Shown here piece after piece: positions 1 through 7,956 of a stretch of DNA of 8,577 nt; positions within the stretch are counted from its first letter, which is position 1; the number at the start of each line of letters is the position of its first letter. The notes under the pieces were generated by a model that worked only from the letters and a program-made list of their open reading frames with translations, searched no databases and was not told the origin of the DNA. A program made the translations under genes and the position numbers. This DNA is from an uncultured Anaerotruncus sp. (lineage in GTDB: Bacteria; Bacillota_A; Clostridia; Oscillospirales; CAG-272). The stretch lies in NCBI GenBank assembly GCA_958414155.1, contig CATYWI010000027.1, positions 1 to 8,577 on the forward strand, given 5' to 3'.

Positions 1-41
1 CAACGGACGGCAAAAGTCAAGTCCGCAAAAAGGAGTTTATA

Positions 42-1859
42 ATGAGCGAGCTTAAAAAGACCTTCCATACGGCAGACGTCTGCGTTATAGGCGGCGGACT
101 TGCCGGCACGTTTGCGGCGATAGCCGCCGCGCGTCACGGCGCTCACGTAGTGCTTATGCAGGACCGCCCGGTTCTCGGCGGCAATGCTTCAAGCGAGATA
201 AGAATGTGGGTATCCGGCGCGGGAACGCGCGTGCGCAACCTCCAGGAGACAGGCATCATGGAGGAATTCCTGCTTGAAAATATGCACATAAACCCCTCCC
301 GCAATTTTTCGGTATGGGATTCCATATTCTTCGGCAAGGTCAAAGCCGAGAAAAATATTGAGCTTATGCTCAACTGCGCCTGCTGTGCCGCCGAATGCCA
401 TGACGGAAAAATAGAAAGCGTGACAGGCTTCCAGCTCACCACCTACACATGGCGCACGGTCAAGGCAAAAATATTTATCGACTGCTCGGGCGACAGCATA
501 CTTGCCGAGCTTGCCGATGCGGAATACATGGTGGGGCGCGAGGCAAAGTCACAGTTTGGCGAGGAATTCGGACTTCCCGAAGCCGACCGCAAAACAATGG
601 GCATGAGCCTTATGATACAGGCGCACGAGACCGATCATCCCTGCCCCTTTACCGCTCCCGACTGGGCATACCGCTACAATACCGACGAGGAAATGAAATT
701 CAAACCTCACGAGTGCCTTGACAAGATCAACACCAATTTTTACTGGATAGAGCTTGGCGGAGAGGCGGATTCCATTCACGACACCGAAACGACGCGCGAC
801 GAGCTGTTGAAGATCGCCTTCGGCGTCTGGGATCACATGAAAAACCGCGGCGACCACGGCGCCGAAAATTGGGAGCTTGACTTTATCGGCTTCCTGCCCG
901 GCAAGCGCGAGAGCCGCCGCTATGTAGGCGATTACATACTCACGCAGAACGATGTTGAAAACGGCAGACAGTTCCCCGACGAGGTCGCATACGGCGGCTG
1001 GCAGATAGACAACCACCTCCCCGGCGGCTTTGCAATGAGCGGCAAGGACGGCGCACATCTTCAGAAAAAGCGTCTGACCGAGCCTTACGGCATCCCGCTG
1101 CGCTCGCTCTACTCCAAAAATGTTGAAAATCTCATGTTTGCCGGACGCAATATAAGCGCCACTCACATCGCGTTCTCGACCGTTCGCGTTATGGGCACCT
1201 GCGGCGTGATGGGTCAGGCTGTCGGCACCGCCGCGGCTATGGCGACCGCATGCGGTATGCTGCCCCGTGAGTTCTGCCGCGAAAAGACAGGCGAGCTTCA
1301 GGACGCGCTCATGGAGGACGACTGCTTCCTGCCCGGAATGAAGCGCAAAATATCCCCTCTCTGCAACGAAAAAACTCTCCCCGCCGTATGGGGCGACGCC
1401 TCAAACCTTCTCAACGGCATCGACCGCAAGATATGGGGACACGACAACGGCTACTGGGGCATAGTTGACCGCGCCGTCACCTACACCTTTGACGAGGTGA
1501 CGCACCTCTCCGACTTCCGTCTCATAGTTGACAGCGACCTTGACCGCGAATACACCGAGGGCAATCCCGATGTGCTGAACATTTCCATCCCGCTCTTCCG
1601 CCGCGCCGACCACGATCACACCACCTTCGGTTTCCCGAAATGCATGCTGAAATCCTTTAAGGTAGAGATCGACGACGGCTCCGGCGAATGGAAGACCGTT
1701 TACGAAACGCATGAGAACTATCAGAGACTGATCCACGAGCGTCTTGATGTTGACGCAAAGGCGGTCCGCCTGATCCCGCTCGGAACCTACTTCTCCGAAT
1801 CGCTCTGGACGACCTACGGAAGCGCGCAGGCTCACATATTCTCATTTGAGGTCAGATAA
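42..1859 (+). CDS. FAD-dependent oxidoreductase (FAD_oxidored / fumarate-reductase-like flavoprotein family)
   Basis: The 605-residue protein opens with a Rossmann dinucleotide-binding fold: a beta strand then GGGLAG at residues 17-22, an acidic residue (D41) near the end of the second strand, and LGGNASSE at 45-52, typical of the FAD_oxidored (PF12831) group. A second FAD-contacting stretch, LMFAGRNISATHIAF (about 364-378) followed by a glycine-rich helix (about 385-399), closes the flavin site. Residues about 455-605 form a separate C-terminal region rich in beta strands and aromatics, resembling an appended beta-sandwich; its role is unknown. No signal peptide or membrane segment is seen, so it is probably cytoplasmic. 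The start is supported by AAGGAG six bases upstream (about 30-35). The phosphodiesterase gene begins one base after its stop, so the two are almost certainly co-transcribed. Family members often sit in carbohydrate or organic-acid catabolic loci; the substrate cannot be read from sequence. The family call is firm, the specific reaction unknown. Confidence 0.9.
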   Translation: MSELKKTFHTADVCVIGGGLAGTFAAIAAARHGAHVVLMQDRPVLGGNASSEIRMWVSGAGTRVRNLQETGIMEEFLLENMHINPSRNFSVWDSIFFGKVKAEKNIELMLNCACCAAECHDGKIESVTGFQLTTYTWRTVKAKIFIDCSGDSILAELADAEYMVGREAKSQFGEEFGLPEADRKTMGMSLMIQAHETDHPCPFTAPDWAYRYNTDEEMKFKPHECLDKINTNFYWIELGGEADSIHDTETTRDELLKIAFGVWDHMKNRGDHGAENWELDFIGFLPGKRESRRYVGDYILTQNDVENGRQFPDEVAYGGWQIDNHLPGGFAMSGKDGAHLQKKRLTEPYGIPLRSLYSKNVENLMFAGRNISATHIAFSTVRVMGTCGVMGQAVGTAAAMATACGMLPREFCREKTGELQDALMEDDCFLPGMKRKISPLCNEKTLPAVWGDASNLLNGIDRKIWGHDNGYWGIVDRAVTYTFDEVTHLSDFRLIVDSDLDREYTEGNPDVLNISIPLFRRADHDHTTFGFPKCMLKSFKVEIDDGSGEWKTVYETHENYQRLIHERLDVDAKAVRLIPLGTYFSESLWTTYGSAQAHIFSFEVR

Positions 1860-1860
1860 C

Positions 1861-2604
1861 ATGGAGATCAGATACAATAAGCTTTTTGACCGTAAAAAGC
1901 CGTTGCTTCTGGCGCACCGCGGCTTTACCCCGGTAGCCCCCGAAAACACGCTTGCATCCTTCCGTGCCGCAGCCGCACGCGGCTTTTGGGCAATAGAAAC
2001 CGACGTTCACCGTACACTTGACGGCGTGCTCGTTTGCTGTCACAACTTTTCGCTCAAAAAAATGTACGGCGCGGATATAAAGATCGAGGATCAGAGCTTT
2101 GCCGAACTGAAAAAGCTGCGCGTCACGTGCGGCAACAATGTCGGCTGCTACTCCGACGAGGAACTGCACCTGCCGCTGTTTTCCGAGTACCTTTCGATAT
2201 GTCTGCGCGGCGGCTGCGTCCCATTCATCGAGACGAAGGGCGACGTTGTGGAGCAGACACTGCGCATGGTAGACAGCTTTGGTCTTATCGACGGATCGGT
2301 GCTCTCATCGATCAATTTTGACCATATTGAGGAAGCGCGCCGCGTGAGCGACCGTGTATTCATTCACCACATCTTCACAACCGATGAACAGATGCTGCGC
2401 GTGGCAGAGCTGGGCAACGGAGGCGTGTCCTACAATTACCCCGAGCTTGACGAGGTGCCCGACGGACTTATAGAAAAGACGCACGCAGCGGGCGTCCGTC
2501 TTTGCCTGCGCGCCGGCGACACAGTTGAAAAAGTTCGCCGTATGACTGCCATGGGACTGGATTACATTCCCACAAACCGCATAACTCCGGCCGATATAGG
2601 CTGA
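1861..2604 (+). CDS. Glycerophosphodiester phosphodiesterase family protein
   Basis: This 247-residue TIM-barrel enzyme should hydrolyse glycerophosphodiesters (deacylated phospholipid head groups) to sn-glycerol 3-phosphate and an alcohol. The GDPD signature is present: AHRG at 18-21 (catalytic H19), PENT at 27-30, the metal-binding pair E46 and D48 in AIETDVH, the second catalytic histidine H61, and E124/K126 in FIETKG. H61 is followed by Asn, where many family members have Asp (HD); this may be a subfamily trait. There is no signal peptide, so it is likely cytoplasmic. A TTG at 1846 would add five residues and overlap the upstream gene, but ATG at 1861 is preferred because GAGG (1848-1851) lies nine bases before it. 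It follows the flavoprotein stop by one base, implying translational coupling. A shared pathway for phosphodiester or glycerol-phosphate salvage is inference only. Confidence 0.92.
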   Translation: MEIRYNKLFDRKKPLLLAHRGFTPVAPENTLASFRAAAARGFWAIETDVHRTLDGVLVCCHNFSLKKMYGADIKIEDQSFAELKKLRVTCGNNVGCYSDEELHLPLFSEYLSICLRGGCVPFIETKGDVVEQTLRMVDSFGLIDGSVLSSINFDHIEEARRVSDRVFIHHIFTTDEQMLRVAELGNGGVSYNYPELDEVPDGLIEKTHAAGVRLCLRAGDTVEKVRRMTAMGLDYIPTNRITPADIG

Positions 2605-2615
2605 TACGGTAATAT

Positions 2616-2672
2616 TTATCCCCGACCGACCATATAATCTACCAAACGGATGAAAAGGACGGTCGGGGATAA
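2616..2672 (+). promoter_or_regulatory. 13-bp inverted repeat bracketing a TATAAT box and the ribosome site of the DUF4830 gene
   Basis: TTATCCCCGACCG (2616-2628) and CGGTCGGGGATAA (2660-2672) are exact reverse complements separated by 31 bases. The right arm runs into the A of the ATG at 2672, and the loop contains TATAAT (2633-2638) and AAAAGGA (2653-2659). In read-through mRNA from the upstream operon the stem would enclose the ribosome site and touch the start codon. A transcript starting from the internal TATAAT would lack the left arm and be free to be translated. No good -35 box is seen at the proper distance, and no T-run follows the right arm, so a plain terminator is less likely. 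An operator for a dimeric repressor is another possibility. The repeat is seen; its function is inferred. Confidence 0.55.
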
Positions 2673-3175
2673 TGTTTGTTTACACTTGCCGCGCGGGAAC
2701 GATACGGTTTTTTGCAGTCATAGTGCTTGCGGTCGCGGCGCTTGCCGCACTTGTGATATTTGTACCGGCTTACCAGCCGGTATCGGCAGGAGCCGACAGC
2801 AGCGATGAGGCTGTCAGGATAAGCTATGACAGGATCAAAACAAATGAGGACAGAGTAAAGTTTTTGTCGCAGTTCGGGTACGAGGTGTCGGAGGATCCCA
2901 TCGAAACGGTAGAGATAACTCTGCCGGAGAAGTTTGACAAGGTGTATGCCGGGTACAACGAGCTTCAGAAAGCACAGGGGCTTGATCTCTCAAAGTACCG
3001 CCGCAAGACGGTAATGCGCTACACGTATGAGGTAAAGAATTATGACGGCTACAACGGCGGCAGGGTGCTTGCCAATGTGATTGTCTACCGCGGACGCGTT
3101 ATCGGCGGCGATGTATGTTCAGCCGACCCGCAGGGCTTTGTTCACGGCTTTGAGGGAGCGATAAAAATGCAATAA
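2672..3175 (+). CDS. Membrane-anchored DUF4830 domain protein
   Basis: The 167-residue protein has a short basic N-terminus (R7, R12) and one hydrophobic segment at about 13-31, suggesting a single membrane anchor or uncleaved signal with the rest outside the cell. Residues about 55-155 match what I recall of DUF4830, an uncharacterised Firmicutes domain: RVKFLSQFGYEVSEDPIE (61-78), a proline/glutamate strand, FDKVYAGYNELQKAQGLDL (88-106), MRYTYEVKNY (115-124) and VYRGRVIGGDVCS (138-150). No catalytic motif is evident and the function is unknown. GGGG lies only three bases before the ATG and AAAAGGA lies 12 bases before it, so the ribosome site is irregular, and both sit in or beside the inverted repeat at 2616-2672. 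It is separated by 67 bp from the phosphodiesterase gene and may be its own unit. It converges on the SEDS gene. Confidence 0.8.
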   Translation: MFVYTCRAGTIRFFAVIVLAVAALAALVIFVPAYQPVSAGADSSDEAVRISYDRIKTNEDRVKFLSQFGYEVSEDPIETVEITLPEKFDKVYAGYNELQKAQGLDLSKYRRKTVMRYTYEVKNYDGYNGGRVLANVIVYRGRVIGGDVCSADPQGFVHGFEGAIKMQ

Positions 3176-3190
3176 CGGTGCAATATAACG

Positions 3191-3233
3191 ATGGGAGTGT
3201 AAAAAACTCAAATTGAGTTTTTTACACTCCCAT
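3191..3233. terminator. Bidirectional terminator: 43-nt near-perfect palindrome between convergent genes
   Basis: Every base from 3191 to 3211 pairs with its mirror in 3213-3233 around a single central A (3212), starting ATGGGAGTGT and ending ACACTCCCAT. The inner part (ACTCAAATTGAGT) is flanked by A6 on the left and T6 on the right, so on each strand a short hairpin is followed by a six-T run, and the outer arms extend the stem to about 20 bp. It lies 15 bp past the DUF4830 stop and 16 bp from the end of the convergent SEDS gene, the expected place for a shared terminator. Confidence 0.8.
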
Positions 3234-3249
3234 TTATGTATTTATTCAT

Positions 3250-4410
3250 TCAAACTATCTCCGCGTCCGCTCCCGCGCGGGACATGCCCACGCCCTCGCG
3301 TTCGAAGAAGTATTTGACCCTGTGCGATGCAACGCTCTGCACCATTCCGAGCAGCAGATATACCGCAAGCGTTGATGAGCCGCCGCCGCTTATGAGCGGC
3401 AGTGTGATGCCGACGACCGGCAGCATGGCAAGGCACATCCCCACATTCTCCATTGTCTGTACCAGAATGAACGCGGCAACGCCCACGCATATGAACGAGC
3501 CTGCATCCTTGCGCGCCGTCTTGGCAATCATGAAAATGCGAACGACAAGCACCGCAAGTGTAATAAGTACTATCACGCCGCCGAGAAGCCCGAACATTTC
3601 GCAAACGGTGGAAAATGAAAAGTCGCTCTCCGCCGAATAAAGCGTGCGGTAGTTCTCCGCGCCGGAAAAGCCGCGCCCGAAAAATCCGCCGCTTGCCACG
3701 CATTTTTTGCCCTGAAGCGGCTGCATACCTTTACCGAGCGGGTCGCCCTCCGGGTTAAAGCCGTAAATTATGCGCTCCTGCTGATACAGATGCAGCTTGG
3801 GCCAGACATACGGGATTGCAATGAATGCGGCTCCCAGCACGCCGAGAAAGTAAAATGAACTGAGTCCGGCGCAGAAAAGCATAACGGCTACCGCGCCGCA
3901 GAAAACGAGCGTAACGCCGAGGTCTCCAGACTTCAGCAGCAGAAGCAGTATCACACCGGCATGCGCTCCGAGTCCGGCAAGCACCCATATCTTGTTGATA
4001 TCCTTTTTTACAAGGTCGAGATGCTTGGCAAATGTAACGATAAACGTTGTTTTTACAAACTCCGACGGCTGTATCGTCATGAATTTAAGGTCGATCCAGC
4101 TCCGGTTTTCACCCACGGCGATACCGAATTTAAGCGTATACGCCAGTATACCGACCGAAAAGACCGCGCACGGTATCCAGAACCTTTTAAGCACAGTCTC
4201 ATAGTCTATCATTGAAATCACGACCATGGCGATAAGCCCGATAACGGTCGCGCCGACCTGCATAACAAAAAGCCTCGTGCCGTTTTTCAGATAGTGCCTA
4301 CCGCCGAACAGCATAAGGCAGCTGACGGTCGAAAGCACCAGCGCACATATCAGTACAACAGGATCGATGCGCTTCAGTTTTTCGGTATACGGTGTCGAAA
4401 ATGCCTTCAT
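3250..4410 (-). CDS. SEDS-family peptidoglycan glycosyltransferase (RodA/FtsW/SpoVE)
   Basis: The 386-residue polytopic membrane protein has about ten hydrophobic segments and should polymerise lipid II into glycan strands with a partner class B penicillin-binding protein. Family marks are GENRSWIDLKFMTIQPSEF (100-118), the long extracellular loop with FNPEGDPLGKGMQ (218-230) and SGGFFGRG (240-247), and AESDFSF (260-266) containing the expected catalytic aspartate D263. NVGMCLAMLPVVGITLPLIS (322-341) precedes GGGSS. The usual SYGGSS reads SGGGSS here, and the HTDF motif reads ESDF, so it is somewhat divergent. DPLG and the absence of a division-cluster context lean towards RodA, but FtsW or SpoVE cannot be excluded. 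AAGGAGG (4424-4430) is 13 bases from the ATG, and a second GGAGG directly abuts it; an in-frame TGA just upstream fixes the N-terminus. It lies 44 bp after proS without a terminator, so co-transcription is likely. No PBP is adjacent. Confidence 0.93.
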   Translation of the reverse strand: MKAFSTPYTEKLKRIDPVVLICALVLSTVSCLMLFGGRHYLKNGTRLFVMQVGATVIGLIAMVVISMIDYETVLKRFWIPCAVFSVGILAYTLKFGIAVGENRSWIDLKFMTIQPSEFVKTTFIVTFAKHLDLVKKDINKIWVLAGLGAHAGVILLLLLKSGDLGVTLVFCGAVAVMLFCAGLSSFYFLGVLGAAFIAIPYVWPKLHLYQQERIIYGFNPEGDPLGKGMQPLQGKKCVASGGFFGRGFSGAENYRTLYSAESDFSFSTVCEMFGLLGGVIVLITLAVLVVRIFMIAKTARKDAGSFICVGVAAFILVQTMENVGMCLAMLPVVGITLPLISGGGSSTLAVYLLLGMVQSVASHRVKYFFEREGVGMSRAGADAEIV

Positions 4411-4454
4411 CCTCCGCCGTCAGCCTCCTTTTTCAATATACGGATCTGCGGGTA

Positions 4455-5897
4455 TCAGTACTGTCTGCCCCAGACCACCATATGCTTGGCGGGCTTGCCG
4501 CAGCATATGCAGACGTCGGAGATATGCTCCTCGTCAAAGGGTATGCAGCGGGACTTCACTCCGCCGGTATCGTTCTTTATCTTGTCCTCGCACTCGGAGT
4601 CACCGCACCACATGGCTTTGATGAAGCCGGACTTGTTCGCGGCGATGTCAAGGAACTCTTCATAGTTATGAGCGACCGAGGTGCGCGCGGCAAGGTTGTC
4701 GGCAGCACGGCGATAAAGCTCGTCATGAACATTGCGGAGCGCATCGGCAACAGCCTCTTCGATATTGTCGAGCGACACAACGATCTTTTCACGGCTCACG
4801 CGGGAAACGAGCACGCAGGTGCCTGCCTCGATGTCGCGCGGGCCGAGCTCCAGGCGGAGCGGAACGCCCTTCATCTCGTACTGGGAATACTTCCAGCCGG
4901 CGGAATTGTCGCTGTCATCGAGCTTTACGCGGAATTTATCCGCAAGGCGGTCGCGCAGTGCCGTTGCCGCCTCAAGCACGCCTTCCTTGTGCTGTGCTAC
5001 GGGGATGATTGCGACCTGTATCGGAGCAACGGCAGGCGGAAGAATAAGTCCGTTATCGTCGCCGTGGCACATGATGATCGCGCCTATCATACGTGTGGAA
5101 GCGCCCCATGAGGTCTGGTGCGGGTATTTTACGGTGTTATCGCGCGCGGTGTAGGTGATATCGAACGCACGGGCAAAGCCGTCGCCGAAATAATGCGATG
5201 TGCCGCCCTGGAGCGCAAAGCCGTTGTGCATCATAGGTTCAACGGTATATGTCTCCTCCGCGCCCGCAAATTTTTCCTTTTCGGTCTTGCGTCCGCTGAC
5301 TACCGGGATCGCAAGCGACTTCTCGTAAAAGTCAACATAGACCTGGAGCATACGGCGGGTCTCCTCGCGCGCCTCCTCCTCGGTCTCGTGCATGGTGTGC
5401 CCCTCCTGCCAGAGGAACTCGGAGGTGCGCAGGAAGGGACGGGTCGTTTTTTCCCAACGGACAACGTTGCACCACTGGTTATAGAGCTTGGGCAGGTCGC
5501 GGTAGGAATGTATCACATTGCGGTAATGCTCGCAGAAAAGCGTTTCGGAGGTAGGACGAACGCAAAGACGCTCGGGCAGCGTATTCTGACCGCCGACCGT
5601 GACCCATGCGCACTCGGGCGCAAATCCTGCCACGTGATCCTTTTCGCGCTGAAGAAGAGATTCCGGAATGAACATGGGCATATAGACATTCTCATGACCG
5701 AGCTTTTTGAACTCGGTGTCCATAATGCGCTGTATGTTCTCCCAAATGGCGTAGCCGTAGGGACGTATGACCATGCATCCCTTTACGCCGGAATAATCGG
5801 CAAGCTCCGCTTTTTTAACGACATCGGTATACCACTGTGCAAAATCAACATCCATAGATGTGATCTGCTCTACCATTTTTTTGTTCTTGTCTGCCAT
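4455..5897 (-). CDS. proS: Prolyl-tRNA synthetase, type 3 (archaeal/eukaryotic-like class II)
   Basis: This cytoplasmic enzyme charges tRNA-Pro with proline using ATP. Class II motifs are visible: motif 1 around [14 protein letters not shown] (43-56) with YMPMFIP (72-78), [10 protein letters not shown] (112-121), motif 2 as [17 protein letters not shown] (151-167), and motif 3 around [18 protein letters not shown] (263-280). The anticodon-binding domain follows (about 290-400). The C-terminal domain has four cysteines, C431, C436, C463 and C466, spaced like the zinc site known in this type, and the chain ends in tyrosine as is characteristic. The 480-residue length fits type 3; the editing domain inserted in the bacterial type 1 enzyme is absent. 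A TTG at 5933 would add 12 residues, but ATG at 5897 is preferred: it gives the family length, GAAAGGA (5910-5916) lies 12 bases upstream, and the promoter places the transcript start at about 5934, right at that TTG. The SEDS gene follows. Confidence 0.97.
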   Translation of the reverse strand: MADKNKKMVEQITSMDVDFAQWYTDVVKKAELADYSGVKGCMVIRPYGYAIWENIQRIMDTEFKKLGHENVYMPMFIPESLLQREKDHVAGFAPECAWVTVGGQNTLPERLCVRPTSETLFCEHYRNVIHSYRDLPKLYNQWCNVVRWEKTTRPFLRTSEFLWQEGHTMHETEEEAREETRRMLQVYVDFYEKSLAIPVVSGRKTEKEKFAGAEETYTVEPMMHNGFALQGGTSHYFGDGFARAFDITYTARDNTVKYPHQTSWGASTRMIGAIIMCHGDDNGLILPPAVAPIQVAIIPVAQHKEGVLEAATALRDRLADKFRVKLDDSDNSAGWKYSQYEMKGVPLRLELGPRDIEAGTCVLVSRVSREKIVVSLDNIEEAVADALRNVHDELYRRAADNLAARTSVAHNYEEFLDIAANKSGFIKAMWCGDSECEDKIKNDTGGVKSRCIPFDEEHISDVCICCGKPAKHMVVWGRQY

Positions 5898-5941
5898 GTT
5901 GAAGTATGATCCTTTCGGAATAAGAATAAACAATTAGTTAT

Positions 5942-5970
5942 ATTATAAATCATCCGGCGCCGAATGTCAA
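5942..5970 (-). promoter_or_regulatory. Consensus sigma-A-type promoter for proS
   Basis: On the - strand, TTGACA (5970-5965) is followed by a 17-base spacer and TATAAT (5947-5942). Both hexamers match the consensus exactly with ideal spacing. The predicted start near 5934 leaves a leader of about 37 bases before the proS ATG, too short for a T-box riboswitch. The -35 box lies in the loop, and the spacer contains one arm, of the hairpin at 5951-5980. Confidence 0.85.
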
Positions 5971-5980
5971 GCGCCGGATG
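5951..5980 (-). terminator. GC-rich hairpin, candidate ftsH terminator overlapping the proS promoter
   Basis: CATCCGGCGC (5951-5960) and GCGCCGGATG (5971-5980) form a perfect 10-bp stem with a 10-base loop, about 45 bases past the ftsH stop. Reading leftward, the stem is followed by ATTTATAATA, which is AU-rich but not a clean U-run, so termination may be partial. The proS promoter is interlaced with it. It could instead be an operator for proS. Confidence 0.55.
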
Positions 5981-6026
5981 TACTTATCTGTAAAATTTTC
6001 GACTGTCCGGGACCTTTCCCGTCCGC

Positions 6027-7853
6027 TTACGCCTCTTCGTCGGTGTTCAGTATCTTCATAAATTCCTCGCCGGTGATCGTCTCGTTTTCATAAAGGTACT
6101 TTGCAAGCTCTTCAAGCTTTGCGCGGTTGGCGCGGAGTATCTCCTCGGCGCGCGCATATTCCTTCTTTACAAGCTCAACGACCTTACGGTCGATCTCAGT
6201 CTGCGTCTCCGGGGAGCACACAAGCGTTGAATCGCCGCCGAGGTACTGATTCGTGAGCGTCTCAAGCGCGACCATGCCGAAATCATCGCTCATGCCGTAG
6301 CGGGTTATCATGGCACGCGCAAGGCGGGTCGCCTGCTCGATATCATTGGACGCACCTGTGGATATCGAACCGACCGCTATCGCCTCTGCGGCTCTGCCGC
6401 CGGTGAGGGTCGCGATCTTGTTTTCGATCTCTTCCTTGCTCATGAGGTAGTGGTTGCCCTCTTCCACCTGCATGGTGTAGCCGAGAGCGCCCGATGTGCG
6501 CGGGACTATGGTTATCTTCTGCACCGGGGCGGAGTTTGTCTGCTTTGCAGCCACAAGCGCATGACCGATCTCATGGTAGGAAACTATCATCTTTTCCTTA
6601 TCGGTGAGTATCGCGTTCTTCTTCTGATAGCCTGCGATAACTACCTCGATGCTCTCCTCCATGTCCTCCTGCGACGCGGCTTTTCTGCCGGAGCGGATCG
6701 CACGGAGCGCCGCCTCGTTTACTATATTGGCAAGCTCGGCTCCGGAGGCGCCGGACGCCATGCGCGCAATATGCGAATAATCGATACCAGGCTCCGTTTT
6801 TATCTTTTTGGCGTGAACGCGGAGTATTTCTTCTCTGCCCTTCAGGTCGGGAAGTTCTACCGGAACGCGGCGGTCAAAGCGGCCGGGACGGGTAAGAGCG
6901 GGGTCAAGCACCTCGGGGCGGTTAGTCGCGGCAAGAATGACAACGCCTGCGTTGCTCTCAAAGCCGTCCATCTCGGTAAGCAGCTGGTTGAGCGTCTGCT
7001 CGCGCTCATCATTGCCGCCGATCCTGCCCTCGCGCTTCTGACCGATAGCATCTATCTCGTCTATGAACACGATACAGGGGGCTTTTTCCTTTGCCTGGCT
7101 GAACAGGTCGCGCACCTTTGACGCGCCCATACCGACGAACATTTCAACGAACTCGGAGCCTGACATTGAGAAGAACGGTACGTTCGCCTCGCCCGCAACG
7201 GCTTTGGCAAGCATCGTCTTACCTGTTCCGGGAGGGCCTACGAGCAGTATGCCCTTGGGCATTGAAGCGCCTATCTCCTCATACTGCTTCGGATTGTGCA
7301 GATAGTTCACGATCTCGTTAAGGTTTTCCTTTGCCTCATCCTCACCTGCAACATCCGAAAATTTTATACCGCTTGAGGACTTCACATACACCTTGGCGTT
7401 GCTCTTGCCCATATTGAACATCATTGGGTTTCCGCCGCCGGCTTTTTTCATCATCTGGCGTGTAAGGAACTGACCGAGGGCGGCAAATATCGCTATCGGC
7501 AGCACCCATGAAATGATGAACGACATTATGGGCGAGGTCTCTTCGATTATCTCACCGCGGAAGTTGATATTTTTCTCGATAAGGCTGTTACGCAGATCGT
7601 TATCATCGCCGACCTTGCCTGTTTTATAAATCTTTTTTTCATCCTTTGATGTGAACAGTATACGGTTATCCTGTATCTCGACCTGACCGATATCTCCGCT
7701 CTCCACCATGTTCCAGAAGGTGTTGTAATCAACCTCTTTGATCTGGTGCTGGGCGATCTCCGGCATTATGAAAATGTTTATCAGCATAATCACAAGCAGA
7801 ACTATGGAATAATAAAATATCAGCGGTCTTTTCGGTTTTTTGACTTCATTCAT
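6027..7853 (-). CDS. ftsH: ATP-dependent zinc metalloprotease FtsH
   Basis: The 608-residue membrane-bound AAA+ protease degrades misfolded membrane proteins and short-lived regulators. It has two transmembrane segments (about 11-30 and 109-128) flanking a small extracytoplasmic domain. The AAA+ module carries Walker A GPPGTGKT (206-213), pore motif FVGMG (239-243), Walker B VFIDEID (262-268), and the second region of homology [19 protein letters not shown] (309-329) with arginine fingers R325 and R328. The protease domain has the zinc motif HEIGH (427-431), with Ile where HEAGH is usual, and the expected third ligand D504 in [15 protein letters not shown]. All catalytic residues are present, so it should be active. 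The C-terminal tail is short and acidic. GAAAGGA (7865-7871) lies 11 bases before the ATG. It appears monocistronic or weakly read through into proS, with a candidate promoter at 7888-7916. Confidence 0.97.
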   Translation of the reverse strand: MNEVKKPKRPLIFYYSIVLLVIMLINIFIMPEIAQHQIKEVDYNTFWNMVESGDIGQVEIQDNRILFTSKDEKKIYKTGKVGDDNDLRNSLIEKNINFRGEIIEETSPIMSFIISWVLPIAIFAALGQFLTRQMMKKAGGGNPMMFNMGKSNAKVYVKSSSGIKFSDVAGEDEAKENLNEIVNYLHNPKQYEEIGASMPKGILLVGPPGTGKTMLAKAVAGEANVPFFSMSGSEFVEMFVGMGASKVRDLFSQAKEKAPCIVFIDEIDAIGQKREGRIGGNDEREQTLNQLLTEMDGFESNAGVVILAATNRPEVLDPALTRPGRFDRRVPVELPDLKGREEILRVHAKKIKTEPGIDYSHIARMASGASGAELANIVNEAALRAIRSGRKAASQEDMEESIEVVIAGYQKKNAILTDKEKMIVSYHEIGHALVAAKQTNSAPVQKITIVPRTSGALGYTMQVEEGNHYLMSKEEIENKIATLTGGRAAEAIAVGSISTGASNDIEQATRLARAMITRYGMSDDFGMVALETLTNQYLGGDSTLVCSPETQTEIDRKVVELVKKEYARAEEILRANRAKLEELAKYLYENETITGEEFMKILNTDEEA

Positions 7854-7887
7854 GTGCTTTGCTGTCCTTTCGAATTTTATCAGTTAC

Positions 7888-7916
7888 ATTATATATTCCC
7901 GCAGTGACGGTGTTTG
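7888..7916 (-). promoter_or_regulatory. Candidate ftsH promoter
   Basis: On the - strand, TATAAT (7893-7888) lies about 35 bases before the ftsH ATG. Seventeen bases upstream is CAAACA, matching TTGACA only at the last three positions. The strong -10 with a weak -35 would suit activation or regulation. The leader would be about 27 bases. Confidence 0.5.
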
Positions 7917-7954
7917 AATGTATGTTTGAAAAGAATGTGAATTTTAATCAAACA
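7911..7954. repeat. TGTTTGA repeats upstream of ftsH
   Basis: TGTTTGAA occurs at 7911-7918 and 7923-7930, a 12-base period. The reverse complement TCAAACA occurs at 7948-7954. The first copy covers the weak -35 region of the candidate ftsH promoter, so these may be protein-binding sites; seven- to eight-base repeats can also arise by chance in AT-rich DNA. Confidence 0.4.
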
Positions 7955-7956
7955 CA

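Noticed and set aside
1..42. 3' end of an upstream gene with stop TAA at 40-42 overlapping the flavoprotein ATG
   Set aside because: One frame is open from the first base to TAA at 40-42, which would give a TAATG overlap, but 13 codons are too few to support a gene call. The frame of the flavoprotein is also open here with no alternative start.
549..1166. Long open frame antisense to the flavoprotein
   Set aside because: It lies wholly inside a well-supported gene and shows no family motif; GC-rich codon bias commonly opens such antisense frames.
5118..5909. Open frame of 263 codons antisense to proS
   Set aside because: It is a shadow of the proS coding sequence, with no recognisable domain and no credible ribosome site.
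5898..5934. T-box riboswitch before proS
   Set aside because: T-boxes often regulate synthetase genes in Firmicutes, but the predicted leader is only about 37 bases and no T-box motif or specifier stem was seen.
6001..6026. Hairpin immediately after the ftsH stop
   Set aside because: GTCCGGGAC is a palindrome with no room for a loop, and the wider CGGG/CCCG pairing is only four base pairs.
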